Source: Aegilops tauschii subsp. strangulata
Lineage: Eukaryota; Streptophyta; Magnoliopsida; Poales; Poaceae
Direction: 5' to 3'
NCBI RefSeq assembly: GCF_002575655.3
Contig: NC_053037.3
Coordinates: 568,146,880 to 568,210,879 of the forward strand
Length of the DNA stretch: 64,000 nucleotides
The position numbers and the translations under genes are program-made. The notes below the pieces were generated by a model, which did no database searches, was not told where the DNA came from, and saw nothing but the letters and a program-made list of their open reading frames with translations. This document shows, in pieces, positions 1-12,200 of this stretch. Numbering within the stretch: the first letter of the stretch is position 1; the number at the start of each line of letters is the position of its first letter.

Positions 1-960
1 ATGCATGTGAGAATGCAGGGAAGAAGTCCCGACAATTGAGCATGTGTTCTTGTCTTTAAGAGATAGTGGCGTGGGCTGGAGCATGCATCTATGGTGAGCA
101 GAGGGAGTGAGGCGCAACGATTGTGCAAAAGAGACCAACCTATAAATGCATATGTATGGAGAGACATATATAGTGTGGGTGATAGGAAGCAAGACTCCGT
201 GCGAGAAAGAAATGTTGACGGAGAAACTACCGATAGATACAGAGATGGAGATGCTAGCTAGAGGGACATCCGCTAGTTTGGGTGTTGGAGATGACCGTCG
301 GGTGGTTCAAAGGGTGAAGTTATATATGTGTGTGAGAGGGCACTTGACTGCATGTAGAGAGAAACATATGTAGTGTGCATGATAGGAATCAAGAGTGAGG
401 GCGAGAAGGAAGGTTGATGGAGAAACAGATAAATAGAAAGATAAAGATGCTAGCTAGTGTGCGTTAGAGATAGGAGTCTAGTGGATCAGAAGGCTGGGTT
501 ATGTGTGTGGTTGTGAGAGAGATAGAGAGAGGGTGAATGTGAGTCACATACAAACAGATATCAGAGAGAAATGAGATCCACAGAGACGGAGTTTTGTGTC
601 TGCGAGAGAGGAAGATATTTCACAACGAGATTGATAGCTAGAGAGACATACGAGGGAACGCAAGATATCTCTAGGGAGAGAGGGTGTGTGTGAGCGACAT
701 ACAAGAGAACAATGGAGAAATATGAGACCCTGGGAGACAGAGTTTGTGTTTGTGTGTGAGAAAGAGACATTGAAGATGAAGGGTCGTAGGTTCTCATATC
801 TAAGGAGTGAAAGACATCTCTGTATGAGGGGTGTGCGAGTGGCACACATGGGAATGGTAGAGAGAAATGAGACCCCGGGAGACAAAGTTTTGTGTTTGTG
901 TGAGAGAAAGAGATTCCACATGGAGAATCATAGTTAGAGACACATAGCAGGGAGCGAGAT
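1..960. repeat. Purine-rich degenerate tandem repeats
   Basis: The stretch is dominated by GA, GAGA and GTGT runs. Three imperfect copies of a block containing AATGAGA, GGGAGACA and TTTTGTGT start near 562, 713 and 860, a period of about 148 bases. A second pair, with GATGCTAGCTAG near its end, starts near 158 and 357. The open frames seen here on both strands follow from the low complexity and have no domain character. I see no gene. Confidence 0.5.
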
Positions 961-2236
961 ATACTTAGAGAGAGATAGAGTGATGAAGGCCGAGGGAGAG
1001 AGTACCGTCAGTGTGTTACGAAGATAAAAGATCATTGTCGACATACAGGTAGCACGAGAGATACCTGAGAGACGATGAACGCGTATAGGTCCAGAGAGAT
1101 AGTTCTATATAAGCATGAGTGATAGCTATACGAGACAAATATCTGGATTAAAGGGGATTCAAATATTTAAACTGGAGATCACGACATCGATAATATCATA
1201 ACGCAAATTGGTGTATCAAACATGCATATTCATTTGAATTTGGGCACACGTGTAATGTTATATAGTTTATCAATATTGGTGATCCATAGATTCTTTAATT
1301 ACAAACAATGCATGGTTTATATGCAATTAATGTCTAAACGGCATTACACTATATGTTGCGTGTGTGAAACACATTATACATGTTTGAGAAGTTAAAAAAA
1401 CCCGCATGAAACACACATTAATTGGAGACAGTTAGCGAGGAATGCATACATTGGATTTCAACATAAAGTGGTTTCAAATATTTGAAAATCCAAATTGATG
1501 GATACAACCTTATGAATCTGAGATCATGCCATTTGTAAACCATATTTATGTATAAATGGTGTTGTGCTTTTGAAAGTATATATAAAAAAATGATGTATAT
1601 AGAATGTAATTCCAATTGAAAATGGATCCCGCCCGGAAAAAAAATAGAATACAAACGGGATTCGAATTGAGTTGGCACGGTAAACATGCACTCTGCAAAA
1701 TTTGAATGAAGCGGGGAAAGTCGCAGTAACCGCCCGAAACCAAAATCCGCGAGATGGAAATCACTACTGCCTATCCCTGCCACGCAAAGCCTATCTGCTG
1801 GATTTCTATAGGTTTTGATAGGGGTAGGTTTGTAATTTCACCCAAACGTGACGTAACCGCCTCTCACCCGGATTCATACACGGTGGGCGCCAAAACACAG
1901 TGTGTCCTCGGCCGAAATCGACTCCCTCCCCGATTCATATTCATACACGGTGGGCGCCAAAAACAAACTCTCGTCGGCAAATATTCGGTGTATGCGAGAT
2001 TACCGTCCTATCCCCAACCGACTAATGTTGTTGTGATGTAGTAGAAATTTGAAACGGGGGCTAAGTTTGTAAATTTCCTCGCATTTGAGACAAGCGCCCT
2101 GAATACATGGTTCCCCCCTTCCTCTCTACCTCCCTTTTCCCCATTCGTACTCCGTGGGCGCCAAAACACCCTCTCCACCCCACCCTCCTCCGTCCGCCGC
2201 CGTCCGCCACCCCATCCACCGCCGTCCTCCTCCACC
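961..2236. other. Spacer without recognisable gene
   Basis: This stretch is AT-rich up to about 1750 and then becomes mixed. Short open frames occur on both strands but none shows a domain. Between 1880 and 2170 the words GGTGGGCGCCAAAA or close variants recur three times (near 1881, 1950 and 2153), which could be an upstream regulatory repeat of the transposon-like gene that follows. The left end of that unit could not be located, because no terminal inverted repeat matching the right end near 8885 was seen. Confidence 0.4.
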
Positions 2237-2554
2237 ATGCCGGAGCTGATACCCCGACACCGCCGTCCATTACAAGAGATTGACCTCTCTCACCCACGGC
2301 TTCGGACCGGGATCCTTGCATCCCGTCCTCTCGCTTCATCCCCGCCGTCGTCCACCTTGCCGGCGCCGCTCCTACGACCGTCTCGTCCACCGCGCCCCGC
2401 CTCCACCGTCTACCCTCCTAGATCTGCTTCCACGCCGCCGACAGCCATCGCTACCGCAGAACCGTCAAATTCTCAGCATATGCGTACACGGCGCCGCACC
2501 AGAGGCGGTACTCTTTCGTATCTACTCAACTTATTTATCGCAGCAAGAAAATAG
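2237..2554 (+). other. Possible 5' exon or leader of the transposon-like gene
   Basis: An ATG at 2237 sits in a favourable context (CCACC before ATG) at the end of a CT-rich leader and opens a 105-codon frame rich in Pro, Ser and Arg. Such Pro/Ser-rich starts are common in plant transposon genes, but also common as chance frames in GC-rich leaders. A possible splice donor (GGCGGTACT) lies near 2508. I could not connect it by phase to the clear exons from 4880, so its coding status is open. Confidence 0.25.
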
Positions 2555-2989
2555 ATCGCCACTGCTTTACTCTGATTTCTTGTCTTGGTTGCGAAGTTGC
2601 CTTTGTCCGGTTTGCACCTTCAGATCCGCCATGGCACGCTCAACACTATACACCCTATGCTTATGGTTTATAACTTTTATATTCCACACTAGTTAAATCA
2701 CAGTAGACTAAATTACAAAAATGGGTCAGTCGATTTTTCAGAGCTCGCCGGAGTTCGCCGGTGCGAATGAAGGGGCTCGGGTGGTTGTAGGGCCTCGCCG
2801 AATGAAGAAAAATCGACGCGGGTGGGGGTTGGGGCGGGGGTGGGGGGTGGGGTGGCGGAGGAACACAGGCGGCGGGGTCCGGTCCGGCAGCCCGTGCGGT
2901 GTTCTGTATGGGAAGAATCAGAGACGAGTAAGAACATGGGTTAGGAGACGTAGGATCTTCATCCAGCCGCCTGAAATGGTCGAGAGACA

Positions 2990-4635
2990 GCTGGGAGTTG
3001 CATTCTTAATGTGCTCTGGTTCATCATGTGTGGGCACTGCGCAACCAACATTTTATTATCCAAAATCTGCTTGCTCTTCTTTACCATGTTCCTCTTCCGT
3101 TCTTCTTTAATATGTACTCTCTCCGTTCCTAAATACAAGTCTTTGTATAGATTCCACCATGGACTACATATGGAGCAAAATGAGTGAATCTACACTCTAA
3201 AATGTATCTGGATACATCTGTATGTGATCCATAGTGGAAATCTCTACCAAGACTTATATTTTGGAATGGAGGGAGTATGATAGTGGTACAGTATGTTCCT
3301 TGTACTGAAGATGAGCAGGGACTTTTGCAGTGTAGAGGTCTATACGGTCGGTTGTGATGGACACTTTGAGCCTCTTTGATTCGTAGGATCTTGTAAACAT
3401 AGGAATAGGATTTGTAGTCACCTGCCCACTTGAATCCTATAAGAATAGCAAGGAAATGCGGGGAGCTGTGTCGCCTTTGAGAGTAACACTGATATTAACA
3501 GTACCGCACCTTCACTTGAAGAGAGCTGGTATCCGAAGCTTTTCTAGCCGTACCGGCAATACTAGCACATATATTCCAGCAAGTTCCACTAGCAAGTGCC
3601 AATTTTACTCTGATGCTCACGGTTTTCCCCGTTATATCTACACTATGATCTGTGTAGCTGCTTTGTGTCACACTAGCAGCAGTCCACTCTTGAAGCTAAA
3701 CACTGCAATGACTTACAAAATTGGCACCAAGGCATTGAGTGCCATTCTGGATGCAATGAAACTCATACGCTCCCCACTGTTGATTCTTGTTCAGAATATG
3801 ATCCTAATGACTCTTGTTCAAAATTGCCACATATAGAGAGACAGCATGGAATTGCATTTCTTTGGGCGCTGTGATTCATCATGAGTGGGCAACCAAGATT
3901 GTATGCAATGAAGCGGAACCTCAAGAATATGCTTCCTCTTCTGTTCTTTAACATGTTCCTCTTTGTTTATTCTGTATTTAGTACGTACAGTATGTTCCTT
4001 ATCAGGAAGGGGCGCAGGGACATCTGCAGTCAACAGCTGATAGAGCTGGCCTATACGTGATCAATAGGCTTTCAATTACTAGCAGCAATACAACACCGTA
4101 TTTTCAAGCCAGTTCCACTTTCCCGATTTATATATCATGGTTATGGTGTACCCCGGTTATGTACACTATGATCTGCCTAGTTGTTTGTGCTCTTGTTATC
4201 ATGGTTTGGCAATAAACTCTCTATATAGTATATTATGAACCTATCATCTGCCAGCTATCCTTACTTCTGGAGCCTATTTTTTGTGTACTTGTGCCAGATT
4301 ATATAAATGCACGCACCATATTACAGCACACATGAGCTCTCTCATCAGAATCCAGTGATAGCACACAAGTGTTTACAGGGGCGCCCCTATATTAGAATAT
4401 CATCTGCATTACAAAGATAATCTCACAACTATTTATGTTTTCATGGTTCTCAGATATTATACGCAATTACAGTGAATATCAGAATCCGCGCATCAGAAGA
4501 ATATTGTGGAACACTGCAATGACTTACAAAATTAGCACCAAGGCATTGAGTGCCATTCTGGAAGCAATGAAACTCATACGCTCCCCACCTGTTGATTCTT
4601 GTTCAGAATATCATCCTAATGACTATTCTAACCTC
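2990..4635 (+). repeat. Decayed tandem duplication, two arms of about 0.8 kb
   Basis: The segment near 2998-3824 recurs, diverged, at about 3853-4630. Matching landmarks are the TTCATCATG(T/A)GTGGGCA words near 3020 and 3877, the CAGTATGTTCCTT words near 3290 and 3985, and a nearly identical stretch of about 120 bases at 3704-3824 and 4509-4630. In the right arm that stretch extends as an open frame to about 4773 and looks like a duplicated exon. The left arm also holds a Stowaway MITE that the right arm lacks. After allowing for it, the arm spacing changes from about 695 to 805 bases through small indels. Confidence 0.6.
3117..3275. mobile_element. Stowaway-type MITE (Tc1/Mariner-like)
   Basis: This 159-base element has terminal inverted repeats beginning CTCTCTCCGTTCC and ending GGAATGGAGGGAG, flanked on both sides by TA. 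The interior carries the typical Stowaway words for grasses (CTCCGT, AAATACAAGTCTTTGT, GTGAATCTACACTCTAAAATG) arranged as an imperfect palindrome. It encodes nothing and would depend on a Mariner transposase made elsewhere. It sits in only one arm of the surrounding duplication, so it landed after that duplication or was lost from the other arm. Confidence 0.88.
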
Positions 4636-4879
4636 GAGGAGTCAAAGGCAGATGGCCTGTCCTATTCACCCATCAAGGCGCCTGTTCTAATTTGGCAAGG
4701 TTTTATTGATTGCGCGTATCTTGCATATGTTGTCTTGCATTTCTTCTACTTTGTTGCACCGACATCTGCTTAGTTTACTCATCATATAACTCGAGATGCC
4801 ATGCCCATCCATTATCAATACATATTCCATCTGTCATCATACCATGTTTTTCCACTCAAATGTTGTTCTTGTGCATCAG

Positions 4880-7105
4880 ACATCAAAAAGGAAGAGGGTG
4901 ATTGCCGAACCTGAAGGAGCACCAGCAAAGTCCTTGAAAAACGTGGTGGTGCCGGAGAAATCAGACAGCGCCCCACTTATATTGGCTGTATAACCAGTGA
5001 CACTAAACGTAGGACCGACTCCAGCAGACTGTACCCGTACTTCACTAGCCACACCACTAGCCCCACCACACAGGACCTGCACTCCAGCAATAGGTGTACC
5101 GATTTCATTTGCCATAGCACCAGCTGTACCACAGAAAAATCCCACTCCAACAAAAAGTACATCAAGTCCACCGGCCGAAGACCTATCCCAACTGCAGAGA
5201 CGGCCAATTCCTGCAGATTGGAACCCCATTCCATTTATTCCCAGTTTAAAAGACAATGCTTTCAATGTTGTTAGGGACTACGTGCATATATTCCCATCAT
5301 GGGAAGATTATAGTGAAGACAAACACCATTTTCACATCTTCCTGTCCAACTTACGTGTAAGTGCTATTATTCATGGTTATTATTTTCCTGTTTTCTGCTG
5401 ATCGAAGACATCAATGATTTAGATTACATTGTTGTAATTAGGCGAGGGTCAATCTGGATAGTCATGACGAGCAAAGCTTGCTTGTGCTTTTCAAGGAAGC
5501 ATTGCAGCAGTATCGGTGTTACCTGAGGAAATCACACTTTGATGGCAAGTCTATAAACGAATTTCTGGTGAAGTCTCCTGTGCTAAATTTAGAAGACATT
5601 GAATGGAAAAACCTTGTTATGCACTGGTCTCGTTCCCAGGATGAGGTACTGTCTATGAAATCAAATGACAATTTGAACTTCTACTTTTCCGCATGTGCTT
5701 TACGGATCTTTTTTGCAGGAAATCTGCTCGAAGATGAATTCCGGTTTGAAAAGAACGACAGGATATCGCAAATATGCTGCCCGCTGCTTTGCTCTTGTTA
5801 GTACATGTTGTCCTGTATCACTGTACTTGCATACATACCTTGTTCATTATGTGACAGCAGTATGCATGATAGCTTGCTTATCAATTGTTCGCTCCAAATT
5901 ATCTGATCCGTATGAATGGTTACATTAGTGTAGAATATATCCAATGCCAATGATTTTTTTAACTCTGCATTGTTCTTGTAAGTACATGATGTCCTTTATC
6001 AGTGTACTTATATTGACAGGTAGTTGTTCATGTACAATCACTCTGCAGCTTATTTTCCTTTGCCCTCCATTTTCTACACATCAGATCTATATTTACTCTT
6101 ACCATAAGGTTGGTACTGAAGAAGTTTAGCTGTGCATTGCTCTTGGATGTGCCTTTTGCCTGTATCGCTGCACATACATTTATAGCTACTTGGTTATGTA
6201 GCATCACTCTTCATCTTATCTTAAATATTCTCCATTTTTTCGTATATTATTGCATCTATATTTACTCTTAACAAAATGTAGAATAAAGGCAATGCTTATG
6301 AAGAAGATTCTGTGGTAAACTTCTTGAATTGCCCCCCCCCATCAGCATGGACAAGGGCTTTATAGAGCCTGTCTTCACCAATAATGTAAGTTTGTCCTTA
6401 TCAAGCGTTCAAACTTTGTTGTGTATATTTGGTTAGGCATGACTGCAACAGCTGTTTATTTTTCGTGTTTGCATCAAATTGCATGTTTAAAGTTTATTAT
6501 GTAGTTCATAAACAAAAGTTTGTCCTTCTCAATTTAAGTTTTCAGTTGTACAACCAAGTTCCTTCTTCATACCATGTAAATTAAACTATACAGAGCAAGT
6601 GATCTTCTTTTGCACTGCATGTATGCTTCTGTTCTTCATCCGTAATCCAGTGGTGTGGTGAACCTACCCACTACAGCACAATGTCATATTCTGCAATGTC
6701 TTAACTATGAACAATGCCATATCATTCTACTATTATTTAAACCGTCTCTTTATTTGCCAATCTGAAATGGATAAATTGACAGCACACTAACCATTGATAC
6801 TTATGAGTTGTTGATCTGTAATCCAGTGGTGTCGTGAAGCTGCCATCTCCTTCACAATGTCATTTCCTGCCATGTCTTGACCTGAACAATACCATATTGT
6901 GTTAATGCAATTTTAAACTGTGTCGCTTTATTCGTCAGTAAGAAATGTGATGAATTGTCAGCACTGATACTTTTATGTGCAAAACCTGTCATCTGTCTGC
7001 TTGTTTATCTTTCAGAGTGAGGAAGATATAAGTGTTGAACAGGCGCAATCCCATCATCTTGCTCAGGTGGTTGCGCTGCAGCTCGCCAGCAGGGCTAACC
7101 TTTAA
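4880..7105 (+). pseudogene. Multi-exon transposase-related pseudogene (Transposase_24 / Ptta-En/Spm-like, tentative)
   Basis: Five exons can be read, all joined in phase 0: 4880-5356, 5442-5645, 5719-5796, 6282-6385 and 7016-7105. Acceptors are CAG or TAG; donors are GTAAGT, GTACTG, GTTAGT and GTAAGT. The second and third exons contain ALQQYRCYLRKSHFDGKS, a W-x-N-L-V-x-x-W-S segment and TTGYRKYAARCFAL. In spacing these recall the plant transposase domain Transposase_24 of En/Spm-related elements. The last exon ends in LASRANL and a stop at 7103. Two lesions are visible: TAA at 4991 in the first exon, and a run of nine C near 6332 where ten would keep phase. The Pro/Thr-rich first exon has no known domain. 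Upstream exons are unclear. It could instead be a low-expressed host gene captured by a transposon. Confidence 0.45.
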
Positions 7106-8095
7106 TTTCTTGAACTCTATTGAAGTGCTGTCGGTTTTGTATATTATTTTGTCGGCATGTTTATTTGCACTAGTGGCGATATTTGATGCCCAGTGTATGT
7201 AATCTGCTGTCTGCTTGTGCTTTATTATCATAGTGGTGAACTTTGATGCCCAGTGGATGTAATATGCCGTAATTTATTTATTGTATAGTCTAGGTTATTT
7301 CTTATTCACGATGCTGCAGTTATTTTACTGTATATATATCCTATCTTCGCAGTATACCGGCCAAACCGTAAAATTACGGTACATAATCGGGCCGTCATGC
7401 AATCACAATGTATGATCCGCATCATGGGCCTCGTCAAACTGGCCCACTAGTAGATTCGTGCCTTTAATAGGCCGAGTAACCCCCGGCCCTCTTTTCGCAA
7501 GAAAACTCAATGGGCTTTTAGGAGGCTGAGAAGTAGGTTGGGCCTGAAACGTGCCGAACAGCTCACGGGCCGGCAGCAGCCCGAAATGGACCCTGGCCCA
7601 TGATTGTGCGAATCAAATCACGAGCTTTTAACAGGCCAAAATTGTCTGAGTCCTTGTTTGGCCCAATCAGATATCGGCTGCGAGCAGGCCGGATGCAAAC
7701 CGGGCTGTAGTTAGGCCCAACTATATGACGGGCTTTTAACAGGCCGAAATTAATATAGGGCCGAAATGTTAAACGAGCCCTTAACAGGCTGAAACTAATA
7801 TCCGGCCGAATTACTAAATGGGCCTTTAGCAAGTGGGCCCAAAAGCACAGCGTCCAGTTAACGGGCCCAATCTGATATGGGCCATAATTGAGGCCAAAGC
7901 CTCTTAAAGGGCCAGACCTGATCTGGGCCGTGATTTGGCCCAGAACGTGGGAGGCTTTTAACGGGCCGGATCTCATATGGGCCATTATTAGGCCCAGAAC
8001 GTGGCAGACCATTAATGGACCGGATCAAATATGGGTTGGCATTTGGCCCAAAACATTGCAGCCAGTTAATGGGCCAGCCTACTAGGGTCCTCAAA
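7106..8095. other. GGCCC-rich degenerate repeat tract
   Basis: From about 7380 the sequence becomes crowded with GGGCC, GGCCCA and AACGGGCC words at irregular spacing, often as GGGCC...GGCCCA pairs separated by 10-30 bases. This resembles the subterminal repeat zones of large plant DNA transposons, where transposase binds many short sites. Open frames on both strands (for example near 7563-8012 minus) are made of the repeats and are not genes. Between 7106 and 7380 I see only AT-rich 3' flank of the pseudogene. Confidence 0.5.
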
Positions 8096-8440
8096 ATCTT
8101 GTGGGCCTACAGCTAGGCCGGCCCATTAGTGTCGGCGAAATCTCGTGGGCCTTTAGCTGGGCTGGCCCATTATGATCCGCAAGAATTTTGTGGGCCTTTA
8201 CCTGGGCCGGCCCATTATGCCACACAAAAATCTTGTGGGCCTTTACCTGGGCCGGCCCATTATGGCCCGCGAAATCTTGTGGGCCTTTAGCTGGGCCGGC
8301 CCATTATGGTCCGCAAAATCTCGTGGGCCTTTAGCTGGGCCGGCCCATTATGGTGCGCAAAATCTCGTGGGCCTTTAGCTGGGCCGGCCCATTATGGTCC
8401 GCAAAATCTTGTGGGCCTTTAGTTGGGCCGGCCCATTTAA
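8096..8440. repeat. 44-bp tandem array with TGGGCCGGCCCA palindrome
   Basis: About eight copies of a 44-base unit follow each other head to tail. Each begins GTGGGCCTTTAGCTGGG and contains the 12-base palindrome TGGGCCGGCCCA or a one-base variant, then CATTATGG and CGCAAAATCT. Later copies are nearly identical while the first two and the last are degenerate. Each unit holds several TGGGCC words, the site-II core recognised by plant TCP factors (established motif; its use here is inference). Position next to the terminal region suggests a subterminal array of a DNA transposon. Confidence 0.8.
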
Positions 8441-8889
8441 ACTTGATGGGTCGTGGCACGTGTCGACGTATCATAGGCGCCTTCTGTCCAATGAGTGGAT
8501 GACATCTGTCCCAACGATGAGCCGACACGTGTTTCCTCCAGCCAATGATGATTTTACACGTGGAAAATCCCCATTGGTCGCGGTTGTTAACGGGTTATCG
8601 GATCCAAAACCTGACCCGATAGCTTAACGGCGTTCCGTTACGGTGGATGCCACGTGTCGGTCACCCTTGACGAAAGCACTTCTGTGACGCGCGATTTATC
8701 GTCATGGAAGTGGACACTTCTGTGATGATAATTTTGGTAATGTCATGGAACACTTCTACGACAGCACAGGTATGACTATCTTGATTCTGTCATAAATTTG
8801 TCATGGATGTACATGCATGACAAAAAAGAGACCTACTATGACAAACACGTATCATCACGGAAGTGTATTTTTTTTGTATTGAAGCCAGT
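8441..8889. mobile_element. Terminal region of a DNA transposon (CACTA- or Mutator-like), truncated
   Basis: The stretch contains four CACGTG boxes (8457, 8526, 8557, 8651), three CCAAT-type words, and repeated CACTTCTGTGA and GTCATGGA words. It ends in a TATCATCACGGAAGTGTA segment followed by a T-run and GTA. I recognise this ending as a recurrent terminal sequence of Triticeae DNA transposons. The expected last bases of a CACTA-type terminus are missing, and Copia sequence begins within a few bases, so the end appears cut. Superfamily is not certain because neither the opposite terminus nor a target duplication is visible. Confidence 0.45.
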
Positions 8890-9206
8890 TTTGCACACGC
8901 AGAATACTCGGGTTAAACTTTACAAGCCTAGCATATGCAGATATGGCCTCGGAACATTGAGACCGAAAGGTCGAGCGTGAATCATATAGTAGATATGATC
9001 AACATAGTGATGTTCACCATTGAAAACTACTCCATCTAATGTGATGATCATACATGGTTTAGTTGATATGGATCACGTGATCACTTAGATGATTAGAGGG
9101 ATGTCTATCTAAGTGGGAGTTCTCAAGTAATATGATTAATTGAACTTTAATTTATCATGAACTTAGTACCTGATAGTATTTTGCATGTCTATGTTGTTGT
9201 AGATAA

Positions 9207-12200
9207 ATGGCCCATGCTATAGTTTCGTTGAATTTTAATGCGTTCCTAGAGAAAGCTAAGTTGAAATATGATGGTAGCAACTACATAGACTGGGTCCGTA
9301 ACTTGAGGATTATCCTCATTGCTACACAGAAGAATTACGTCCTGGAAGCACCGCTAGGTGCAAGACCCGCAGCAAGAGTAACGCCGGACGTTGTGAACGC
9401 CTGGCAGAGCAAAGCTGATGACTACTCGATAGTTCAGTGTGCCATGCTTTACGGCTTAGAACTGGGACTTCAACGACGTTTTGAACATCATGGAGCATAT
9501 GAGATGTTCCAGGAGTTGAAGTTAATATTTCAAGCAAATGCCCGGATTGAGAGATATGAAGTCTCCAATAAGTTCTACAGCTGCAAAATGGAGGAGAATA
9601 GTTCTGTCAGTGAGCATATACTCAAAATGTCTGGGTATCATAATCACTTGACTCAACTGGGAGTTAATCTTCCGGTTGATAGTGTCATTGACAGAGTTCT
9701 TCAATCACTGCCACCAAGCTACAAAAGCTTCGTGATGAACTATAATATGCAAGGGATGGATAAGAAAATTCCTGAGCTCTTTGCAATGCTAAAGGCTGCG
9801 GAGGTAGAAATCAAGAAGAAGCATCAAGTGTTGATGGTCAACAAGACCACTAGTTTCAAGAAAAAGGGTAAAGGGAAGAAGGGGAACTTCAAGAAGAACG
9901 GCAAGCAAGTTGCTGCTCAAGTGAAGAAACCCAAGTCTGGACCTAAGCCTGAGACCGAGTGCTTCTACTGCAAAGGGACTGGTCACTGGAAGGATGGCAA
10001 GGTGAACAAAGGTATATTTGATATACATGTTATTGATGTGTACCTTACTAATGCTCGCAGTAGTGCCTGGGTATTTGATACTGGTTCTGTTGCTCATATT
10101 TGCAAATCGAAACAGGGGCTACGGATTAAGCGAAGATTGGCTAAGGACGAGGTGACGATATGCGTGGGAAATGGTTCCAGAGTCGATGTGATCGCCGTCC
10201 GCACGCTACCTCTACATCTACCTTCGGGATTAGTTTTAGACCAAAATAATTGTTATTTGGTGCCAGCGTTAAGCATGAACATTATATCTGGATCTTGTTT
10301 GATGCGAGACGGTTATTCATTTAAATCAGAGAATAATGGTTGTTCTTTTTATATGAGTAATATCTTTTATGGTCATGCACCCTTGATGAGTGGTCTATTT
10401 TTATTGAATCTCAATAGTATTGATACGCATATTAATAGTGTTGAAGCCAAAAGATATAAGTTTAATAATGATAGTGCAACTTATTTTTGGCACTGCCGTT
10501 TAGGTCATATTGGTGTAAAGCGCATGAGTAAACTCCACACTGATGGGCTTTTGGAATCACTTGATTATGAATCACATGATGCTTGCGAACCATGCCTCAT
10601 GGGCAAGATGACCAAGACTCCGTTCTCCAGAACAATGGAGAGAGCAACAGACTTATTGGAAATAATACATATTGATGTATGCGGTCCAATGAGTGTTGAG
10701 GCTCGCGGCGGGTATCGTTATCTTCTGACCTTCACATATGATTTGAGCAGATATGGGTATATCTACTTGATGAAACATAAGTCTGAAACATTTGAAAAGT
10801 TCAACGAATTTCAGAGTGAAGTGGAAAATCATCGTAACAAGAAAATAAAGTTTCTACGATCTGATCGTGGAGGTGAATATATGAGTTACGAGTTTGGTCT
10901 TCATTTGAAACAATGCAGAATACTTTCGCAACTCACGCCACCCGGAACACCACAGCGTAATGGTGTGTCCGAACGTCGTAACCGCACTTTATTAGATATG
11001 GTGCGATCTATGATGTCTCTTACTGATTTACCGCTATCGATTTGGGGTTATGCTTTAGAGACGGCTGCATTCACGTTAAATAGGGCACCATCTAAATCCG
11101 TTGAGACGACACCATATGAACTGGGGTTTGGCAAGAAACCCAAGTTGTCGTTTCTTAAAGTTTGGGGCTGCGATGCTTATGTGAAAAAGCTTCAACCTGA
11201 TAAGCTCGAACCCAAATTGGAGAAATGTGTCTTCATAGGATACCGAAAGGAGACTGTTGGGTACACCTTCTATCACAGATCCAAAGGCAAAATATTCGTT
11301 GCTAAGAATGGATCCTTTCTAGAGAAGCAGTTTCTCTCGAAAGAAGAGAGTGGGAGGAAAGTAGAACTTGATGAGGTAATTGTACCTGCTCCCTCATTGG
11401 AAACTAGTTCATCACAAAAATCAGTTCCAGTGATTCCTACACCAATTAGTGAGGAAGCTAATGATGATCATGAAGCTTCTGATCAAGTTACTACTGAACC
11501 TCGTAGGTCAACCAGAGTAAGATCCGCACTAGAGTGGTACGGTAATCCAGTTCTGGACATCATGTTACTTGACCATGACGAACCTACAAACTATGAGGAA
11601 GTGATGATGAGCCCAGATTCCGCGAAATGGCTTGAGGCCATGAAATCTGAGATGGGATCCATGAATGAGAACTAAGTGTGGACTTTGGTTGACTTGCCCG
11701 ATGATCGGCAAGCCATAGAGAATAAATGAATTTTCAAGAAGAAGACTGACGCTGACGGTAATGTTACTATCTACAAAGCTCGACTTGTTGCGAACGGTTT
11801 TCGACAAGTTCAAGGAGTTGACTACGATGAGACCTTCTCACCCGTAGCGATGCTTAAGTCCGTCCGAATCATGTTAGCAATTGCTGCATTTTATGATTAT
11901 GAAATTTGGCAAATGGATGTCAAAACTGCATTCATGAATGGATTTCTGGAAGAAGAGTTGTATATGATGCAACCAGAGGGTTTTGTCGATCCAAAGAGTG
12001 TTAACAAAGTGTGCAAGCTCCATCGATCCATTTAAGGACTGGTGCAAGCCTCTCGAAGTTGGAATAAACGTTTTGATAGTGTGATCAAAGCATATGGTTT
12101 TATAAAGACTTTTGGAGAAGCCTGTATTTACGAGAAAGTGAGTGGGAGTTCTGTAGCATTTCTAATATTATATGTGGATGACATATTGTTGATTGGAAAT

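Noticed and set aside
544..937. Overlapping frames on both strands in the purine-rich start
   Set aside because: Low-complexity repeats; no domain or start signal.
2008..2390. Minus-strand frames opposite the possible 5' exon
   Set aside because: Gly/Arg-rich mirror of a CT-rich leader; no support.
8096..8440. CRISPR-like array
   Set aside because: The 44-base units follow head to tail without unique spacers, and the window is a plant genome.
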